Below are positions 63,747 through 64,000 of a stretch of DNA of 64,000 bases, one piece after another. The stretch comes from Pieris napi (lineage: Eukaryota; Arthropoda; Insecta; Lepidoptera; Pieridae). Location: NCBI RefSeq assembly GCF_905475465.1, contig NC_062250.1:10128501-10192500 (forward strand), written 5' to 3'. Under the pieces are notes generated by a model. The model was not told the origin of the DNA. It saw only the letters and a program-made list of their open reading frames with translations, and made no database searches. Numbering within the stretch: position 1 is the stretch's first letter; each line of letters begins with the position of its first letter. The position numbers and the translations under genes were made by a program.

Positions 63747-64000
63747 GGGGCATCCACACGCTGGCTGTTTGTCACAAACACCGCAAACACACACATCCAC
63801 AATCCACATGCTTGGCGAACGTTCATAAAGCCCCATCCACACGCTTGACAAACAATGGCAAACAGCCAACAGCAAACAGCAAACACGGACGTGTGGATGG
63901 GTGTTTGTCGTTGTTTGCCTGTTTGTGTTTGTGTTGGGCAGTGTTCGGCATCGGTGTCGGTTTTAGTTGCCAGATCAAAGGATGTTTGGCAAACAGTTTG
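63747..64000 (+). mobile_element. Harbinger-like element, cut by window edge
   Basis: Starts GGGGCATCCACACGCTGGCT after TTAT. Repeated variants of CATCCACACGC and GGCAAACAGC/GCTGTTTG motifs fill the next 250 bases, like the subterminal repeats of the Harbinger element at 27300. The other end is outside the window. Confidence 0.45.

Noticed and set aside
1..64000. CRISPR arrays, operons, bacterial promoters or viral genes
   Set aside because: The window is clearly eukaryotic nuclear DNA; no spaced direct repeats of the CRISPR type, no polycistronic gene order and no envelope or capsid frames were seen.

Overview
This looks like nuclear DNA from a moth or butterfly. Genes have many short exons with GT/AG introns, the background is AT-rich, and introns and intergenic DNA are packed with repeat types typical of Lepidoptera: Helitron fragments ending in CTAGT, tRNA-derived SINEs with A and B boxes, LINE 3' ends, PIF/Harbinger, piggyBac, mariner and Tc1 elements. 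All exon structures below were assembled by eye from splice signals and reading-frame phase; no alignment or transcript data were used.

Layout. (1) 0.4-15.8 kb, + strand: the last 18 coding exons of a thrombospondin-repeat transmembrane protein of the THSD7A/7B type; its 5' part lies outside the window. Its introns hold a LINE with an uninterrupted 1070-codon ORF, a Harbinger element carrying only a MADF gene, and three palindromic MITEs. (2) 17.2-24.1 kb, - strand: a nine-exon gene for an unrecognised coiled-coil protein with an N-myristoylation-type start. Inside its last intron, on the same strand, is an intronless and divergent NDUFS1-like gene (complex I 75-kDa subunit). (3) 25.3-29.7 kb, - strand: a three-exon coiled-coil gene that I tentatively compare to SYCP3/Cor1; its first intron holds a 2.7-kb foldback element that itself contains a 1.0-kb Harbinger element. 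(4) 30.5-45.6 kb, + strand: a complete 16-exon NFX1/shuttle craft gene with an intact mariner in one intron. (5) 45.6-49.9 kb: mostly gene-poor, with a decayed piggyBac. (6) 49.9-54.1 kb, - strand: two unrecognised multi-exon genes. (7) 55.9-56.7 kb, + strand: an SRSF2 (SC35) splicing-factor gene with a long, probably spliced 3' UTR, preceded by a broken Tc1/mariner-type element. (8) 59.4-60.4 kb: a Tc1 relic. (9) 60.8-62.2 kb, + strand: RRP9 (U3 snoRNP WD40 protein), intronless. (10) 62.2-62.7 kb, - strand: INO80C, convergent with RRP9. (11) 62.9-64.0 kb: a rearranged MITE and the edge of a further Harbinger-like element.

The recognised genes do not form one pathway: cell-surface adhesion, complex I, transcription control, splicing, ribosome biogenesis and chromatin remodelling sit side by side. 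The most interesting items are the nested, fast-evolving NDUFS1 paralogue with its host gene, the SYCP3-like candidate, and the layered transposons.
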